From the NCBI RefSeq assembly GCF_030691015.1, contig NZ_JAUYFF010000001.1, positions 310,001 to 374,000 of the forward strand: a stretch of DNA of 64,000 nt. The letters run 5' to 3'. The translations under genes were made by a program, and so were the position numbers. The stretch is from Sulfuricurvum sp. (GTDB lineage: Bacteria; Campylobacterota; Campylobacteria; Campylobacterales; Sulfurimonadaceae). This document shows, in pieces, positions 19,860 to 29,260 of this stretch (positions are counted from its first letter, which is position 1; every line of letters starts with the position of its first letter). Below the pieces are notes generated by a model that worked only from the letters and a program-made list of their open reading frames with translations, ran no database searches and was not told where the DNA came from.

Positions 19860-20050
19860 CAAACAAAAGCCCGGGCGGGCGTTTCGCAGTAGCTTTGGTT
19901 CTTCAAAGCTGTAATTGCGCCACATCGAGCGTCTCTTCCGGCGGCAATCTCTCACGCGAATGCGCTCAAACAAGACCACCGACACACCGAAACATCTACA
20001 GATGTGACTAGTTGTATATGTAGAACCCTCATATTGCGGTTACTCGCTGC
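19860..20050 (-). ncRNA. ssrS: Candidate 6S RNA upstream of purD (boundaries approximate)
   Basis: Non-coding, GC-rich relative to flanks. On the minus strand: closing stem GTTTCG/CGAAAC (19988-19993 with 19881-19886), apical stem TTGAGCG/CGCTCGA (19963-19969 with 19925-19931), and between them a perfect 7-bp hairpin AGCTTTG-AAGAAC-CAAAGCT (19891-19910) on the 3' side of a large bubble; GC hairpin plus TTTTGTTT at the 3' end. Adjacent to a purine gene. Confidence 0.55.
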
Positions 20051-20105
20051 GCCCAGAGTAAATAATTATAGCCCTAAAATCTTAAAAGGGTGATGAATTT
20101 TACCC

Positions 20106-20741
20106 TTACGAAGCGATTTTACGAGCCAACTCAACTGCTGAAGCAATACTCGGTGTTGCACTGAGGGATGAAGAGAGACCCAAAGGGAGAGCTTTTTGTG
20201 TCGTTTTACCGATAACAACGATGGAATGTGTTGAGAGAATAGAGTAGTTTTGAAGAAAGCAGTTAATCGATGAGGGAGAAGCAAAGATCAGCACACCGTT
20301 TTCTTCTATCTCAAAATGGGAAGCTTCATCATTACACACTGTTTTATACAGCACAGCTTCATCAATTTTCACTCCATTTTTTCTGCCTTCTTCCGCCCAC
20401 GAAGAAGCGACATGCTCAGGGCGTAAATAAAGCCATCGCTTCTGCAAAGATTCTTCTCTTATTATGGCTTCTATCCCTTCTCCATATCCGTTCGCAACGG
20501 CCGCAATAACGCACCCTTGTGTACGAAATACGTCAGCTGTCGGCTCAGAGACAGCAATTATTGGAAGTGCTTTCCATTCTTCTGAATAAGGCTCAAGCGC
20601 TTTTAAAATTTGTTTAGAGGTGACTATGATTCCCTCATAGTGAGAAAAATCGATATCGGGGGCAAAAAAACGAGTTTTGAGGATAGGGATGTGAATAACT
20701 CCCTCATAGGGAGTTTTGGAGATGAGATAGATCGGGCGCAA
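20106..20741 (-). CDS. hemD: Uroporphyrinogen-III synthase
   Basis: HemD-like architecture; FEIEENGVLIFASPSSINCFLQNY and VVIGKTTQKALPLG. Confidence 0.8.
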   Translation of the reverse strand: MRPIYLISKTPYEGVIHIPILKTRFFAPDIDFSHYEGIIVTSKQILKALEPYSEEWKALPIIAVSEPTADVFRTQGCVIAAVANGYGEGIEAIIREESLQKRWLYLRPEHVASSWAEEGRKNGVKIDEAVLYKTVCNDEASHFEIEENGVLIFASPSSINCFLQNYSILSTHSIVVIGKTTQKALPLGLSSSLSATPSIASAVELARKIAS

Positions 20742-20753
20742 ACTGCGAGCCCT

Positions 20754-22298
20754 TTATTCCCACTCGATCGTAGCGGGCGGTTTGGAGCTGATATCATATA
20801 CGACGCGGTTGATCCCGTCCACTTCGTTGATGATACGGCGGCTGATACGTTCCAACAACGTATGAGGAAGATGGGCAAACGTTGCCGTCATCCCATCCAC
20901 CGCTTCGACGACACGGACACATACCGTATTGTCATAGGTACGATTATCCCCCATAACACCAACCGATTTTACGTTAAGGAGTACCGCAAACGCTTGCCAA
21001 GTTTTCGTGTAGTAGCCGCTTACTTTAAGCTCATCGAGCAAAATCGCATCGGCTTCACGGAGAAGATTCAAATCCGCTTTATTCACTTCTCCCATGATAC
21101 GGATACCCAAGCCCGGTCCCGGGAACGGATGGCGGTTTACCAACGAATCGGGAAGTCCGAGTTCGAGTCCGAGTTTACGCACTTCGTCTTTGAACAAATC
21201 ACGTAGCGGTTCAATCAATTCGAAATCCATCCAGTCAGGAAGTCCCCCGACATTATGATGCGATTTGATCGTAACAGAGGGACCATTTACCGAAACCGAT
21301 TCGATTACGTCGGGGTACAATGTCCCCTGTGCTAAGAATTTAATCCCGTCATGTTTTTTTGCTTCCGCTTCAAACACCTCGATAAAGGTATGACCGATAA
21401 TTTTACGTTTTGTCTCAGGATCGGTTACACCTGCAAGTTTTCCGAGGAAACTTTCCGATGCATCGGCGACGACGAGAGGTACTTTGAGGTGCACTTTGAA
21501 AATATTTTCAACCGATTCACGCTCTCCCTTGCGGAGTAAGCCGTTATCGACAAATACAGGGATAAGTTGATCCCCGATCGCTTCATACAGTAATGCCGCA
21601 ACAACCGAAGAATCAACCCCGCCACTGAGGGCACAAAGTACTTTCCCCTCACCCACTTGGGCACGGATTTTAATGATTTGTTCTTTAAGGAAATGTCCCA
21701 TGTCCCATTTGTCAGTGATACCGCAAATTTTACGAGCAAAGTTACGGAGCATCAAATACCCCTCTTCGGAGTGATTAACCTCAGGGTGGTACTGCATTGC
21801 ATAGACCATTTTTGCTTCATTCGCGATAGCCGCATACGGAGAGTTCGGGGAGTAAGCGATTGGAACAAAACCTTCCGGCAATACGTCTACTTTATCGGAG
21901 TGACTCATCCATACCGCGCGTTCATCTTCACACCCCTCAAACAAAACAGAGTGCTGGGTCATATCGATGGTGAGTTCCGCTTTACCGTATTCGTGATGAT
22001 CACTTCGAATAACGCTTCCGCCGAAATCGACAGCAATTCGCTGCATGCCGTAACAAATTCCCAAAACAGGAATGCCAAGGGCATAGACACCCTGATCTAC
22101 TTCGTACGCATCTTTGTTATACACGGAAGACGGTCCGCCGCTGAGGATAACCCCTTTAGGATTTTTTGCTTTGATAACATCGATTTTAGTGTGATACGGA
22201 AGTACTTCGCAATACACTTTATCTTCGCGCAGACGACGGGCAATCAACTGAGTATACTGTGAACCAAAATCAAGGACGATAATATTGACATCTTTCAA
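20754..22298 (-). CDS. guaA: GMP synthase (glutamine-hydrolysing)
   Basis: GICYGMQ GATase motif, [16 protein letters not shown]-terminal [27 protein letters not shown]. Confidence 0.98.
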   Translation of the reverse strand: MKDVNIIVLDFGSQYTQLIARRLREDKVYCEVLPYHTKIDVIKAKNPKGVILSGGPSSVYNKDAYEVDQGVYALGIPVLGICYGMQRIAVDFGGSVIRSDHHEYGKAELTIDMTQHSVLFEGCEDERAVWMSHSDKVDVLPEGFVPIAYSPNSPYAAIANEAKMVYAMQYHPEVNHSEEGYLMLRNFARKICGITDKWDMGHFLKEQIIKIRAQVGEGKVLCALSGGVDSSVVAALLYEAIGDQLIPVFVDNGLLRKGERESVENIFKVHLKVPLVVADASESFLGKLAGVTDPETKRKIIGHTFIEVFEAEAKKHDGIKFLAQGTLYPDVIESVSVNGPSVTIKSHHNVGGLPDWMDFELIEPLRDLFKDEVRKLGLELGLPDSLVNRHPFPGPGLGIRIMGEVNKADLNLLREADAILLDELKVSGYYTKTWQAFAVLLNVKSVGVMGDNRTYDNTVCVRVVEAVDGMTATFAHLPHTLLERISRRIINEVDGINRVVYDISSKPPATIEWE

Positions 22299-22337
22299 AG
22301 GAGAGCCTTTAAGTGGAGATAATCGGGAGGGAGTGGA

Positions 22338-22362
22338 TACCCTTTACGTTATTGAAAGGGTA
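22338..22362. other. 8-bp hairpin TACCCTTT-N9-AAAGGGTA between guaA and nhaD
   Basis: Perfect inverted repeat in the intergenic region; no clear minus-strand T tract. Confidence 0.4.
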
Positions 22363-22391
22363 CCTAAAAGTAGTTTAATTTTGGATATAGT

Positions 22392-23720
22392 TTAATAAAT
22401 GCCTAAAATCATAAATTGAACGTACCATACCGCAAGAGAGACAATATATCCCACTAGCACTGTCCAAGCCAATTTGATGTGCGATGAAAAAGTATAAATG
22501 CCGTACATTTTTCCCATCACACCTACCCCTGCGGCACTTCCGAAACTGATCAATGATCCTCCGATTCCTGCCGTCATTGTCACCAACATCCACTGAGCAT
22601 GATCGATTGCAGGATTGGCTTTAAGCACTGCCGACATGACTGGAACGTTATCGACGATGGCGGAGAGAAATCCGACTCCGATGTTGACGATAGTTGGATC
22701 AAATGCCTCATACAGTTGTGCCGCATAGGTAAGAAAGCCTGTGAAATGGAGTGCTCCCACAGCCGCCAGAATCCCAAAGAAAAAGAGAAGTGTGTTGTTC
22801 TCGACTTTGCTCATCGCCTCGAAAATATTCACATCGACATTATGTTTCGTTTTCAGAAAATACATATAGAGCTGCAAAATCGCTAAACCAAAAAGCATCC
22901 CCCACATCGGAGGTAGATGAAGAAGCTGTTTCCCTACAACCGCAAGGGCAATCGTCAATGCACCGAATGCGATAATCACACGTCCTCCTTTGAGGATTTC
23001 GATTTTCCCCGCCGCTTCAGGATCGCCCTCTTTGTTCGGATCAAGATCGGGGACATAACGAACCAAAAGTGCCGCCGTAACGAGCCAACCGGTAAATGCT
23101 GCAGGAAAAAGATAAAGGAAATCGACGAAACTTCCTTTTTCAGCTGCCCATACCATGAGCGTCGTAATATCTCCAAACGGGCTCCAAGCACCGCCCGCAT
23201 TCGCGGCAACAACAACATTTATAGCACTAGGGACGAGGAACTCTTTTGTTTTATTATCAATAGTGAGTAAGACGGTAGATAAGATTAAAGCGGTTGTCAG
23301 ATTATCAGCTACCGGAGAGATAAAAAAAGCCAAAACTCCGGTGATCCAGAAGAGTTCACGATAGCTGTACCCTTTCGCAATCAGTTTTGCACGCAACGCA
23401 CTAAAAACCCCCCTCTCGATTAATGCCTCAATATAGGTCATCGCCACAAATAAGAAGAAGAAGATTTCAGCTATCTCTAAAATCATATGATCGACTTCAC
23501 GCTCAAACGGAGTCAAATCGGCACCAACACTAATATAATACAGCCCTATTAGAACAAACATCAACGTTCCGGTAAACAATGCCGGTTTGGCTTTATCGAT
23601 ATGGTATTTCTCTTCGGTGGCAATAAAATAGTACCCCACTACAAAAATAGCGAGTAAAAGCCATCCGAACGGATGACTTACAAGATTTATCGCCGTAGCT
23701 TCTGAAACAACCGTTGTCAT
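22392..23720 (-). CDS. nhaD: NhaD-type Na+/H+ antiporter
   Basis: FFISPVADNLTTALILSTVLL, NAGGAWSPFGDITTLMVW, SAIVDNVPVMSAVL typical of NhaD. Confidence 0.9.
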   Translation of the reverse strand: MTTVVSEATAINLVSHPFGWLLLAIFVVGYYFIATEEKYHIDKAKPALFTGTLMFVLIGLYYISVGADLTPFEREVDHMILEIAEIFFFLFVAMTYIEALIERGVFSALRAKLIAKGYSYRELFWITGVLAFFISPVADNLTTALILSTVLLTIDNKTKEFLVPSAINVVVAANAGGAWSPFGDITTLMVWAAEKGSFVDFLYLFPAAFTGWLVTAALLVRYVPDLDPNKEGDPEAAGKIEILKGGRVIIAFGALTIALAVVGKQLLHLPPMWGMLFGLAILQLYMYFLKTKHNVDVNIFEAMSKVENNTLLFFFGILAAVGALHFTGFLTYAAQLYEAFDPTIVNIGVGFLSAIVDNVPVMSAVLKANPAIDHAQWMLVTMTAGIGGSLISFGSAAGVGVMGKMYGIYTFSSHIKLAWTVLVGYIVSLAVWYVQFMILGIY

Positions 23721-25168
23721 TCTTTCTCTTCATGTGTCATATAATGAACCCCGATCGATTCGGGCCGTTTTTGTGCTGAGACAACAATACTGAGTGCCGT
23801 TAGCAGCCGCAAACGCAATAATCTTCCCACATTGCCCGAGAGCATCTGTGTTATCGCTTCAAAAGCCGTATTTAGTCCCAGTAACGTACGCTTGATCGAC
23901 ACATTCTCCCACATAATACGGCGGAGTTGATCTTTTTTTTCTTTGTCACCCTCTACATTAAGCGGCTCATCTCCTACAGTAAAATACTCACTGCACCCGT
24001 GTGCTGCACACTCTAGAATCGATTCTGCTGCCCTACGGGAAAAAACCAGCCCTTCAAGCAAAGAGTTACTGGCCAACCTATTAGCACCATGTACTCCCGT
24101 TGAGGCTGCCTCTCCCACAGCATAAAGCCCTTTTACTTGAGGCACCGCTCCATTACTCTCTGTTTTGATTCCCCCTACGGCATAATGAAAAGCCGGAGAG
24201 ATAGGAACCCGCTCTTTTGGAAGATGGTATCCCAAATCATTCAGCGATTTGTAGATATTCGGAAAACGCTCTTTAAAATATTCGCTCTCAAAATCTTCAC
24301 AGGAGAGATAGACTTGTTTAGCGCTACGTTGTTTGTAATCGAAAATAGCGCGGCTGACGATGTCACGAGGTGCGAGCTCACCGCGCGGATCGTACTCGAA
24401 CAAAAAGCGATAGCCGTTTTCATCGACAACATGTGCCCCCTCTCCTCTGAGTGCTTCGGAGAGGAGCTGTTTGCGTGCCCAATTATTGGCGACAAAAACG
24501 GTGGGATGAAACTGCATCATCTCCATTGATTCGAGTTCAATCCCTTTTTCGATACAAATACCGTGAATATCTCCGCTGATCGTTGAAGCATTGGTATGGT
24601 ACTCATACAACGATCCCACCCCGCCGCTGGCTATGATGACGTTATCGGACAAAATAATTTTCCGTTTCCCCTCACTAAAAACTTCCACACCGCAGCATTG
24701 ATTATTCTCAATCAATAAATCGACCACGGTTGCATCACTAAGCATCGGATGAGGATTTTGGTTCAATAAAAAGAAATGAAGGTGTCTCCCCGTCGCATCC
24801 CCGCCTGCATGGAGTATTCGACTCCGTGAATGGGCGGCCTCTTTGGTGTAGAGTAAATTTCCCTCTTCATCTTTATCAAACTCAAATCCGCGATCAATCA
24901 AATCCCTGATAACCCCTTGAGAACTTTCACTCATCAGCTGTACTGCGGTTGCGTTACACATACCTGCCCCCGCATCAAGAGTATCTTGGACATGAGAAGC
25001 GATATCTTCATCATTATAGGCCGTGGTAACACCGCCTTGCGCATAATAGGTGTTACATTCCCACGGGTTTGATTTATTAATGATTAAAACTTTTAAGTTC
25101 TTCGGCAAAGCGATTGCCGCATAAAGGCCGGCAACGCCTGAGCCAATGATAACAACATCATAACGCAA
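23717..25168 (-). CDS. nadB: L-aspartate oxidase
   Basis: VVIIGSGVAGLYAAI FAD motif, YYAQGGVTTAYNDEDIASHVQDTLDAG; likely TTG start before RYDVVIIGSG (alternative ATG at 25201). Confidence 0.95.
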   Translation of the reverse strand: MRYDVVIIGSGVAGLYAAIALPKNLKVLIINKSNPWECNTYYAQGGVTTAYNDEDIASHVQDTLDAGAGMCNATAVQLMSESSQGVIRDLIDRGFEFDKDEEGNLLYTKEAAHSRSRILHAGGDATGRHLHFFLLNQNPHPMLSDATVVDLLIENNQCCGVEVFSEGKRKIILSDNVIIASGGVGSLYEYHTNASTISGDIHGICIEKGIELESMEMMQFHPTVFVANNWARKQLLSEALRGEGAHVVDENGYRFLFEYDPRGELAPRDIVSRAIFDYKQRSAKQVYLSCEDFESEYFKERFPNIYKSLNDLGYHLPKERVPISPAFHYAVGGIKTESNGAVPQVKGLYAVGEAASTGVHGANRLASNSLLEGLVFSRRAAESILECAAHGCSEYFTVGDEPLNVEGDKEKKDQLRRIMWENVSIKRTLLGLNTAFEAITQMLSGNVGRLLRLRLLTALSIVVSAQKRPESIGVHYMTHEEKE

Positions 25169-25286
25169 CGGGAGATTCCTTCGTCGGTGAGGGTTTCTCA
25201 TAATAAGGAGGAGCTTTATAGCCGCATCCGCTCATCAGTCCCATCAAAAGGGCTATACTGCAGATCATCATCCATTTTCGGGTCAT
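25158..25286 (-). CDS. 42-aa predicted lipoprotein, LptM-like (missed by the ORF track)
   Basis: Reverse frame reads MTRKWMMICSIALLMGLMSGCGYKAPPYYEKPSPTKESPVAL*; signal peptide plus lipobox LMSGC followed by GYKAPPYY. Confidence 0.7.
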   Translation of the reverse strand: MTRKWMMICSIALLMGLMSGCGYKAPPYYEKPSPTKESPVAL

Positions 25287-25359
25287 GACTTTCCCCTCTC
25301 TTTTCTTTAATGACGGATGTTATAATAGCTACCATAAATTATTCATTAAGAGTTCACCG

Positions 25360-27168
25360 ATGATAGAACAAATCCGCAGCCTCCCTCACCAAGCGGGGAT
25401 CTACCAATATTTGGATGGCGCAGGGAGAATTCTCTACATCGGCAAGGCTAAAAACCTCTCCAAACGGGTCAAAAGCTATTTTAATCTCACCCCACAGCTC
25501 TCCCCTAAAATAACATTATCCCTCCGTATCCAAAAAATGCTCTCTGAGGCGGTAGGGCTCCACTACATCATCGTGGAAAATGAGCACGACGCCCTCATTT
25601 TAGAAAATTCCCTTATCAAACAACTCAAGCCCAAATACAATATTCTCCTCCGTGATGATAAAACCTACCCGTATCTCTATGTTGATATGGAAGAACCCTA
25701 TCCACGCTTCGAACTCACCCGCAAAATTATTAAGGGTAAAGGGATCCGCTATTTCGGCCCTTTTTCGATAGGAGCACGCGATATTCTTGATTCTCTTTAT
25801 GAACTGCTAAAACTTGTACAGAAAAAAAGTTGTCTGAAAGGGAAAAAAGGGTGCCTTTTTTATCAGATGGAACAATGCCTTGCTCCTTGTGAATTTCAGG
25901 TTCCCAGAGAAACCTATTTGCCGATGGTTGCACAAGGGATCGAATGGATTCAAAATAAACGTCGACTCATCAGAGAACTCGAAACCAAAATGGAATTTTA
26001 TTCAGAATCGCTACGATTCGAAGAGGCTTTGGTGCTTCGAGATCGAATAGAGCGGATCAACAAAAGCGAGCTAACCTCTCAAATCGATCTGGCCTCTACC
26101 GAAAATTACGATCTCTTTGCCATTGCCGTAAACGAAACACGCGGCTGTATCCTCCGACTTTTCATCCGTGATGGAAAGGTGGCATCCACAACTCACGACT
26201 TTCTCCCAGTAACCCCCTATTTTTCACTGGATGAAGCGTATGAGCGGACATTAGTTGGATTCTACGGAAACGAAAAGCCTCCTATAATCGCCCCTATTTT
26301 AACGGCACACTCTTTTGAATCGAGTGATTGGGTTCACGAACACTTGAGTACCCTCTTTGGGAAAAAAGCAATTCTCGAAGTACCGCAGAGGGGAGGGAAA
26401 AAAGAGCTTATTGATCTTGCCCTTACCAATGCCCATGAGCTACTGCGAGCACCTCAGCCTACCAACGAGAGCCTCTTGTCCGGACTCAAAGAACTTTTTG
26501 AACTCGATACATCCCCGATAAGAATCGAAGTATTTGATAACTCTCATCACGGGGGTGATGCTACCGTCGGAGCTATGATCGTTTATGAAAATGGCCGTTT
26601 TGATAAAAAATCCTACCGATCCTATCATCTGCATGAGAGAGATGAATATGGACAAATGTCGGAAATGTTGCGTCGTCGAATTGAAGGGTTTGCTACCAAT
26701 CCTCCACCTGACTTGTGGGTACTTGACGGCGGAGCGACGTTGCGAGCTTTGGCCGTCGATTTGCTGAGTTCACATGGACTTTATCTCGATGTTATCGCCA
26801 TCAGTAAAGAGAAAATTGACGGCGCATCGCACCGTGCCAAAGGTTCCGCACGCGACATCCTCCATAGCGGTGAAAACACCTTGCGATTGGAGAGTTCCGA
26901 TAAACGGCTCCAATTTATTCAAATGCTTAGAGATGAAGCCCACCGGAGCGCGATCACTTTTCACAAAAAAACTAAAATCAAAATCGATCAATCCTCCAAA
27001 CTTTTAGCCATTAACGGGATCACTTTGCCGAAAATTCATAAACTAATTGATTATTTCGGAACCTTCGAAGGAATTGCCAAAAGCGATTTTTCAACCCTTT
27101 GTGAACTTATAGGGAAGAAAGATGCCGAAAGTCTCCAAAATCACTATAGAGAAACTGCGTCTAAGTAA
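25360..27168 (+). CDS. uvrC: Excinuclease ABC subunit C
   Basis: GIYQYLDGAGRILYIGKAKNLSKRVKSYF GIY-YIG domain, UVR motif, DNSHHGGDATVGAMIVYENGRFDKKSYR, terminal HhH. Start at internal ATG 25360. Confidence 0.97.
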   Translation: MIEQIRSLPHQAGIYQYLDGAGRILYIGKAKNLSKRVKSYFNLTPQLSPKITLSLRIQKMLSEAVGLHYIIVENEHDALILENSLIKQLKPKYNILLRDDKTYPYLYVDMEEPYPRFELTRKIIKGKGIRYFGPFSIGARDILDSLYELLKLVQKKSCLKGKKGCLFYQMEQCLAPCEFQVPRETYLPMVAQGIEWIQNKRRLIRELETKMEFYSESLRFEEALVLRDRIERINKSELTSQIDLASTENYDLFAIAVNETRGCILRLFIRDGKVASTTHDFLPVTPYFSLDEAYERTLVGFYGNEKPPIIAPILTAHSFESSDWVHEHLSTLFGKKAILEVPQRGGKKELIDLALTNAHELLRAPQPTNESLLSGLKELFELDTSPIRIEVFDNSHHGGDATVGAMIVYENGRFDKKSYRSYHLHERDEYGQMSEMLRRRIEGFATNPPPDLWVLDGGATLRALAVDLLSSHGLYLDVIAISKEKIDGASHRAKGSARDILHSGENTLRLESSDKRLQFIQMLRDEAHRSAITFHKKTKIKIDQSSKLLAINGITLPKIHKLIDYFGTFEGIAKSDFSTLCELIGKKDAESLQNHYRETASK

Positions 27169-27238
27169 TCTTTTATGGAGTTTATGCCATATTCCACAGA
27201 TTATGTTTTCAGCAGTTTTTTAGCTAAAGGGTCAGATG

Positions 27239-27652
27239 ATGGAAAAACCTACTGCGGTGGATGAAGAGTATTTGTTTGATGGACGCGCTATTGTCAGTGA
27301 AACCGATCTTAAAGGTGTTATTACATTTGCCAATCGAAAATTTTGTGAAATATCCGGTTATACCGTTGAAGAACTGATCGGGGAGCCTCATAATATAATC
27401 CGCCATCCCGATATGCCCAAAGCGGCTTTCGCACAAATGTGGAACACAATTCAATCAGGAACACTGTGGCATGGATTGGTCAAAAATCTTCGAAAAGACG
27501 GCCGATACTACTGGGTTGATACGGAAGTTACACCGACATACGATGACAACGGAAAAGTAAAAGGGTACATGGCCGCACGCAAACCGGCATCTCGTAAAAA
27601 TATCGAAGAGACGGCTCAACTGTACCGAAAAATGATTGAGCAAGAACAATAG
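27239..27652 (+). CDS. PAS-only protein, Aer/CetB-like
   Basis: VSETDLKGVITFANRKFCEISGYTVEELIGEPHNIIRHPDMPKAAFAQMWNTIQSGTLWHGLVKNLRKDGRYYWV; no HAMP or MCP domain. Confidence 0.85.
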   Translation: MEKPTAVDEEYLFDGRAIVSETDLKGVITFANRKFCEISGYTVEELIGEPHNIIRHPDMPKAAFAQMWNTIQSGTLWHGLVKNLRKDGRYYWVDTEVTPTYDDNGKVKGYMAARKPASRKNIEETAQLYRKMIEQEQ

Positions 27653-27661
27653 GGGGGATGA

Positions 27662-29233
27662 GTGTTATTTTATAACCATAAACAAGAATTTATCGGGATC
27701 GACGAAGAGGGACTTAAACTCTTAAACTATGCAACACTGGAAGATCTCTTGAGTGTCTGCAGTGATGTTGCCGACCTTTTTGCAAAAGAACCCGGCTATA
27801 TCCATAATTTCAAAAGTTTCGGATGGATCGATTTTTTGCTCCACGCCGATTCTGATGCCCGCTCAGCCATTGTTCATGGAAACGGTCGAACCTTCTCCTG
27901 CACGCTTCAAGTCAACAGCCTTTTTTTAAGTGCAGAACCCTCCCAACCCGGTTATATTATTGATTTACTCCATGTTCAATCCATCAGTGGAGATGAATTC
28001 AAACCTCAACCGATGATCCCTAAGAGCAAAACGGACGTTAAATCTCCAATCATTGAATCAGCACCATCCATCTTGCCTAACTACGATCATATCACCCCTA
28101 CTACCTTAAGCGAACCGGGGATACTCGATGTTCCCTCGTTTGCTGAGTTGGAGGTTCAAGAAGAGCCGATCGAAGATCTGTACGCAAAACTCTCCCTTCC
28201 CCTCAATGATGAAGAGTTGGAAAAAGATTTTTTCATTCCGGAGCCTTCCCTCTCCAGCGAAGCGGTAGAAGAGACTAAGGCTGAGACGAGAATCGATCTC
28301 CCAATGCTCGGCGATGTCCGATACAGCAATGCAGAAAAAGAGTTTATCAATACTCTAAAAGTTGATAAATCATATCGTTTTGATCCAAATGTTGCCGCAC
28401 AAGAGCTTGGTCTTCCGGTTGACTTGATTCAAGAGTTCATCGGCGACTTTATCCAGCAAGCCAATGAGTTTAAAGAGGAGCTTTTTGAAGCCGTACTCAG
28501 AGGAGATATCAATAATCTAAAAATATTATCACACAAGCTCAAAGGGGTAGCAGCGAATCTCCGTATCGAAGATGCATTTGAAACACTCAGTGTTATTAAT
28601 ACCTCTGACGATTCCATAGAAATTGAAGCCAATCTCAAATATTTCTACACCATCATCGAAAAATTAGAAGGGAAAGAAGCGGTACAAGAAGAAGTCATAG
28701 AAGAGACTCTGCCAACGTATGAACCGATTTCTCTACCTGAAAATGATGATATTTACGAATTTGCTTTTAAAGAAAAAGAGCCCTTACTCATCCATGAAGA
28801 GCACCTCTATCAAAATGCAATAGAAAAAGATGCGACTCCGATTGAGCTAGCGTACGATGAACCGTTTAAAGAGATAGTTCCCCCCCCTGAAGAGAGTATT
28901 CCTGAAGAGATTCCTGAGGTCGAAACGACTCGAACACTTCATTACGATAAATTTTTTATTGCAGGACAATTGGGAATTGAGGTTGACTTTTTTAATGAAT
29001 TGATTGATGAATATAAACATGATGCCCTTCGTGCAGGAAGTGAAATAAGTGGTGCCATCAGCGCCTTTGATACCCACGCTTGGAAAAAAACGGCAAGTCA
29101 ACTCAAAGGGATCAGTGATAATTTACGACTCAATGAGATTTCGGATGAGTTGGCTATTTTATCTCAAACAAACGATGCTCAAGAAGCCAACAAAGCTTCT
29201 AAGCGTCTTAACAGTTTTCTTGAACAACTATAA
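27662..29233 (+). CDS. HPt-domain phosphotransfer protein (two HPt-like modules)
   Basis: KILSHKLKGVAANLRIEDAFETL (HPt) and the related KKTASQLKGISDNLRLNEISDELAIL; acidic linker. GTG start. Confidence 0.75.
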   Translation: MLFYNHKQEFIGIDEEGLKLLNYATLEDLLSVCSDVADLFAKEPGYIHNFKSFGWIDFLLHADSDARSAIVHGNGRTFSCTLQVNSLFLSAEPSQPGYIIDLLHVQSISGDEFKPQPMIPKSKTDVKSPIIESAPSILPNYDHITPTTLSEPGILDVPSFAELEVQEEPIEDLYAKLSLPLNDEELEKDFFIPEPSLSSEAVEETKAETRIDLPMLGDVRYSNAEKEFINTLKVDKSYRFDPNVAAQELGLPVDLIQEFIGDFIQQANEFKEELFEAVLRGDINNLKILSHKLKGVAANLRIEDAFETLSVINTSDDSIEIEANLKYFYTIIEKLEGKEAVQEEVIEETLPTYEPISLPENDDIYEFAFKEKEPLLIHEEHLYQNAIEKDATPIELAYDEPFKEIVPPPEESIPEEIPEVETTRTLHYDKFFIAGQLGIEVDFFNELIDEYKHDALRAGSEISGAISAFDTHAWKKTASQLKGISDNLRLNEISDELAILSQTNDAQEANKASKRLNSFLEQL

Positions 29234-29260
29234 AGAAATAAGCGAAATATAGGAGACCCC

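Noticed and set aside
20610-21206. 198-aa plus-strand ORF overlapping guaA and hemD
   Set aside because: Antisense to two well-supported genes; no recognisable domain; an expected shadow ORF.
21657-22262. 201-aa plus-strand ORF inside guaA
   Set aside because: Complete antisense overlap with guaA and low-complexity, non-protein-like composition.
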